The notes beneath the pieces were generated by a model. The model saw only the letters and a program-made list of their open reading frames with translations. It was not told where the DNA came from and searched no databases. The position numbers were made by a program, and so were the translations under genes. A stretch of DNA of 15,801 bases from the NCBI GenBank assembly GCA_903921135.1, contig CAIXOY010000723.1, forward strand, positions 1 through 15,801, in the 5' to 3' direction. Numbering within the stretch: position 1 is the stretch's first letter; each line of letters begins with the position of its first letter. This stretch comes from an uncultured Gammaproteobacteria bacterium (GTDB lineage Bacteria; Pseudomonadota; Gammaproteobacteria; Pseudomonadales; UBA5518). Below, piece after piece: positions 13,686 to 15,801 of this stretch.

Positions 13686-15728
13686 ATGCGCCAAGTGCGG
13701 CTGCGCCATTGCGCGATCTCCCTCATCGCGGCCTGCATCGCCCTGCCGGTGGCGGCGAAAGAGCCCTTCACGCCGCGCGATTTCTTCGACATCGAGGTGG
13801 CAGCGGATCTGGATATCTCCCGCGACGGCAACCGCGTGGTTTTCGTACGTCGCAGCGCCGACGTGATGAGCGACCGCTACCGCTCGAGTCTCTGGGTGGT
13901 GCCGCACGCGGGCGGTGAGCCGCGCCCACTCGGCGATTCCGGCGCCTACGAGAGCTTCCCGCGCTGGTCCCCGGACGGTCGCAAGATCCTGTTCCTGTCC
14001 AACCGCAACGAGAGCTTGCAGCTGTTTGTGCGCTGGGTGGATACCGGACAGGAGGCACAGCTCACCTCCGGCTCCGAGGTTCCGATGGGTGCGATGTGGT
14101 CCCCCGACGGCAGCCAGATCGTCTTTGGCATGACGGTGCCCGACGAGGTGGAGCCCTTCGCGAAGATGCCCGCCAAACCCGAGGGTGCGGACTGGGGCAA
14201 GGCGCCCAATACCATCCAGCGGCTGATTTATCGCCGTGACGGTGAGGGTTACCTCGAGGAGGCGCACACGCAGATCTTCGTGCTGCCCGCCGAGGGCGGC
14301 ACGCCGCGCCAGCTCACCCGCGGCTCGAAGGACCACGAGGGTCCCTACGACTGGAACCCTGACGGGACGTCCGTGCTCTTCTCGGCAAACCTCGGCGGCG
14401 CCGACGGCGAAGACCCGGATTACGATCCGGTCGAAAGCGAGGTGCACGAGATCCGCATTTCCGACGGCAAGATCACCACACTCACCTCGCGCGATGGCCC
14501 TGATGTCGGGCCCGGCTTCTCGCCCGACGGCAAGCGCATTGCCTACATCGGCTTCGACGACCGCAAGCAGGGCTTCCAGACCACGCAGCTTTACATCATG
14601 GAGCGTGACGGCAGCCGCCCGCGCTCACTCACGGCCACACTCGACCGCGACATCGACAGCTGGACATGGTCTGCAGACGGCCGCGGCCTCTACGTGCAAT
14701 ACGATGATCACGGCGACACCAAGCTCGCCTTCCTCACGCTGGACGGCAAGCTGGAAACGCTGGCGAGCGGCATCGGCGATCTCTCGGCGAGCCGGCCTTA
14801 CGGCGGCGGCAGGTTCAGCGTGGCGCGTGACGGACGCTTCGCGCTGATGCTCACGGGGCCTTCGCATCCTGCCGATATTGCGGTGGGCAAGCGTGGCAGC
14901 AAGGAACTGCGCCGGCTCACGCGCCTGAATGACGATCTCTTCGCGGCGCGGACGCTTGGTGAGGTGGAGGAGATCCGTTATCCCTCGTCCTTCGACGGCC
15001 GAGAGATCCAGGGCTGGATCGTCACACCGCCCGGTTTCGATCCCGCAAAGAAATATCCCCTGCTTCTCGAAATCCACGGCGGGCCCTTCGCCAACTACGG
15101 CCCCCGCTTCAGCTCCGAGATGCAGGCCTACGCCAACGCGGGCTATGTGGTGCTCTACACCAACCCCCGCGGCAGCACGAGCTATGGTGAGGAATTCGGC
15201 AACCTGATCCACCACGCCTATCCCGGCAACGACTACGACGATCTGATGTCCGGTGTGGATGCCCTGATCGCCCGCGGCTACATCGACCCGAAGCGGCTCT
15301 ACGTGACGGGCGGCAGCGGTGGTGGTGTGCTCACCGCGTGGATCATCGGCAAGACCGATCGCTTCCGTGCTGCCGTCTCGGCCAAGCCCGTCATCAACTG
15401 GACGAGTTTCGTGCTGACGGCCGACAACCCGATGTTTTTCAGCGGCTACTGGTTTGGTGCGGTGCCGTGGGAGCAGAACGCCGCCTACTGGGCGCGCTCG
15501 CCGCTCTCGCTGGTGGGCAATGTGAAGACACCGACGATGGTGCTCACGGGCGAATCGGACTACCGCACGCCGATGTCGGAATCAGAGCAGTACTACGTGG
15601 CGCTCAAGATGCAGAAGGTCGACGCCGCGCTGGTGCGCATTCCGGAGGCCTCGCACGGCATGGAAGGACGGCCCAGCCAGCTCGTGGGCAAGATCGTGCA
15701 CATCCTGAAGTGGTTCGAGACCCACTGA
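13686..15728 (+). CDS. Secreted S9 family (prolyl-oligopeptidase/acylaminoacyl-peptidase-type) serine peptidase
   Basis: A 680-residue protein starting at ATG 13686 with GGAG 7 nt upstream. The signal peptide is MRQVRLRHCAISLIAACIAL ending after PVAA (about 24). Residues about 30-410 form a TolB/propeller-like region with repeated SPDG strands: WSPDGRKILFLSNR, WSPDGSQIVFG, WNPDGTSVLFSA, FSPDGKRIAYIGF and WSADGRGLYVQY. The C-terminal hydrolase domain holds EIHGGPFANYG (oxyanion region), VTGGSGGG with nucleophile Ser544, GESDYRTP with Asp625 and ASHGM with His657, a complete triad; NPRGSTSYG is also typical of S9C acylaminoacyl-peptidases. It probably degrades peptides in the periplasm. It differs clearly from the other S9 protein in this window (GGSGGG against GGSYGG), so the two are not a recent duplication. 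Divergent from uvrD; a REP-type repeat follows 15 bp after the stop. Confidence 0.95.
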   Translation: MRQVRLRHCAISLIAACIALPVAAKEPFTPRDFFDIEVAADLDISRDGNRVVFVRRSADVMSDRYRSSLWVVPHAGGEPRPLGDSGAYESFPRWSPDGRKILFLSNRNESLQLFVRWVDTGQEAQLTSGSEVPMGAMWSPDGSQIVFGMTVPDEVEPFAKMPAKPEGADWGKAPNTIQRLIYRRDGEGYLEEAHTQIFVLPAEGGTPRQLTRGSKDHEGPYDWNPDGTSVLFSANLGGADGEDPDYDPVESEVHEIRISDGKITTLTSRDGPDVGPGFSPDGKRIAYIGFDDRKQGFQTTQLYIMERDGSRPRSLTATLDRDIDSWTWSADGRGLYVQYDDHGDTKLAFLTLDGKLETLASGIGDLSASRPYGGGRFSVARDGRFALMLTGPSHPADIAVGKRGSKELRRLTRLNDDLFAARTLGEVEEIRYPSSFDGREIQGWIVTPPGFDPAKKYPLLLEIHGGPFANYGPRFSSEMQAYANAGYVVLYTNPRGSTSYGEEFGNLIHHAYPGNDYDDLMSGVDALIARGYIDPKRLYVTGGSGGGVLTAWIIGKTDRFRAAVSAKPVINWTSFVLTADNPMFFSGYWFGAVPWEQNAAYWARSPLSLVGNVKTPTMVLTGESDYRTPMSESEQYYVALKMQKVDAALVRIPEASHGMEGRPSQLVGKIVHILKWFETH

Positions 15729-15743
15729 GCCCGCTACCGCAGT

Positions 15744-15801
15744 GGATTGTCGCGGGCATGGCCCGCTCCCACGGAGGGATTGTCGCGGGCATGGCCCGCT
15801 C
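15744..15801. repeat. REP-type tandem palindromic repeat, continuing beyond the right edge
   Basis: Two copies of a 25-bp identical block (15744-15768 and 15777-15801) with a 33-bp period. Each contains the hairpin GCGGGC ATG GCCCGC, flanked by GGATTGTC on the left and CTC (then CCAC in the first copy) on the right. This resembles the intergenic REP elements of pseudomonads and related gammaproteobacteria. It lies directly after the S9 peptidase stop, where REP hairpins often act as mRNA 3'-end stabilisers or terminators. The second copy reaches the window edge, so the array size is unknown. Confidence 0.9.

Noticed and set aside
12117..14447. Very long minus-strand open frame (about 776 codons) across uvrD and the second S9 gene
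   Set aside because: It runs out of frame through uvrD and antisense to the S9 peptidase; its Arg/Ala/Pro-rich translation has no family features.
15744..15801. Right-edge tandem repeat as a CRISPR array
   Set aside because: The 33-bp period consists of a 25-bp repeat and only an 8-bp gap, so there are no unique spacers, and no cas gene is present.

Overview
The window looks like chromosomal DNA of a high-GC Gram-negative proteobacterium. A gammaproteobacterium is the most likely source, but this is inferred from protein flavour only. The Gram-negative signs are a TonB-dependent outer-membrane receptor, three secreted (probably periplasmic) hydrolases with signal peptides, UvrD, and two kinds of REP-like palindrome. 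I see no rRNA, tRNA, CRISPR array, integrase, transposase or phage gene. The gene content is mostly ordinary housekeeping or accessory metabolism, and no gene-free gap exceeds about 250 bp.

Left block (1-4270, all minus strand): a 57-aa zinc-ribbon-like protein, then a TonB-dependent receptor (start 3854), a TetR-type regulator that begins inside the last codons of the receptor, and a fumarylacetoacetate-hydrolase (FAH) family enzyme whose ATG overlaps the TetR stop (ATGA) and which runs off the left edge. Receptor, regulator and enzyme look like one co-transcribed uptake and catabolism unit, probably for a small organic substrate; the substrate cannot be read from the sequence. Two hairpins with cross-complementary arms lie just after the receptor stop.

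Middle block (4389-8692): a plus-strand TSUP/TauE-SafE membrane transporter converges on a minus-strand group of a VOC-fold protein, an NnrU-family membrane protein and a secreted S9 prolyl-oligopeptidase-type peptidase. Diverging from that group is a plus-strand 123-aa protein of unknown function.

Right block (8900-15801): a secreted M20 amidohydrolase (plus) converges on a minus-strand pair, uvrD followed by an MBL-fold hydrolase. Divergent from uvrD is a second secreted S9 peptidase (plus), followed at the right edge by a REP-type tandem repeat. The two S9 peptidases and the M20 enzyme suggest periplasmic peptide or amide scavenging.

The most unusual feature is in uvrD. Two copies of a GGGGTCAGACCCC palindrome are inserted in frame in the linker before the C-terminal domain, adding about 20 residues. 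I did not find a convincing new multi-gene system. The best candidates for a second look are the palindrome pair inside uvrD, the structured receptor/TetR junction, and the apparently leaderless start of uvrD.
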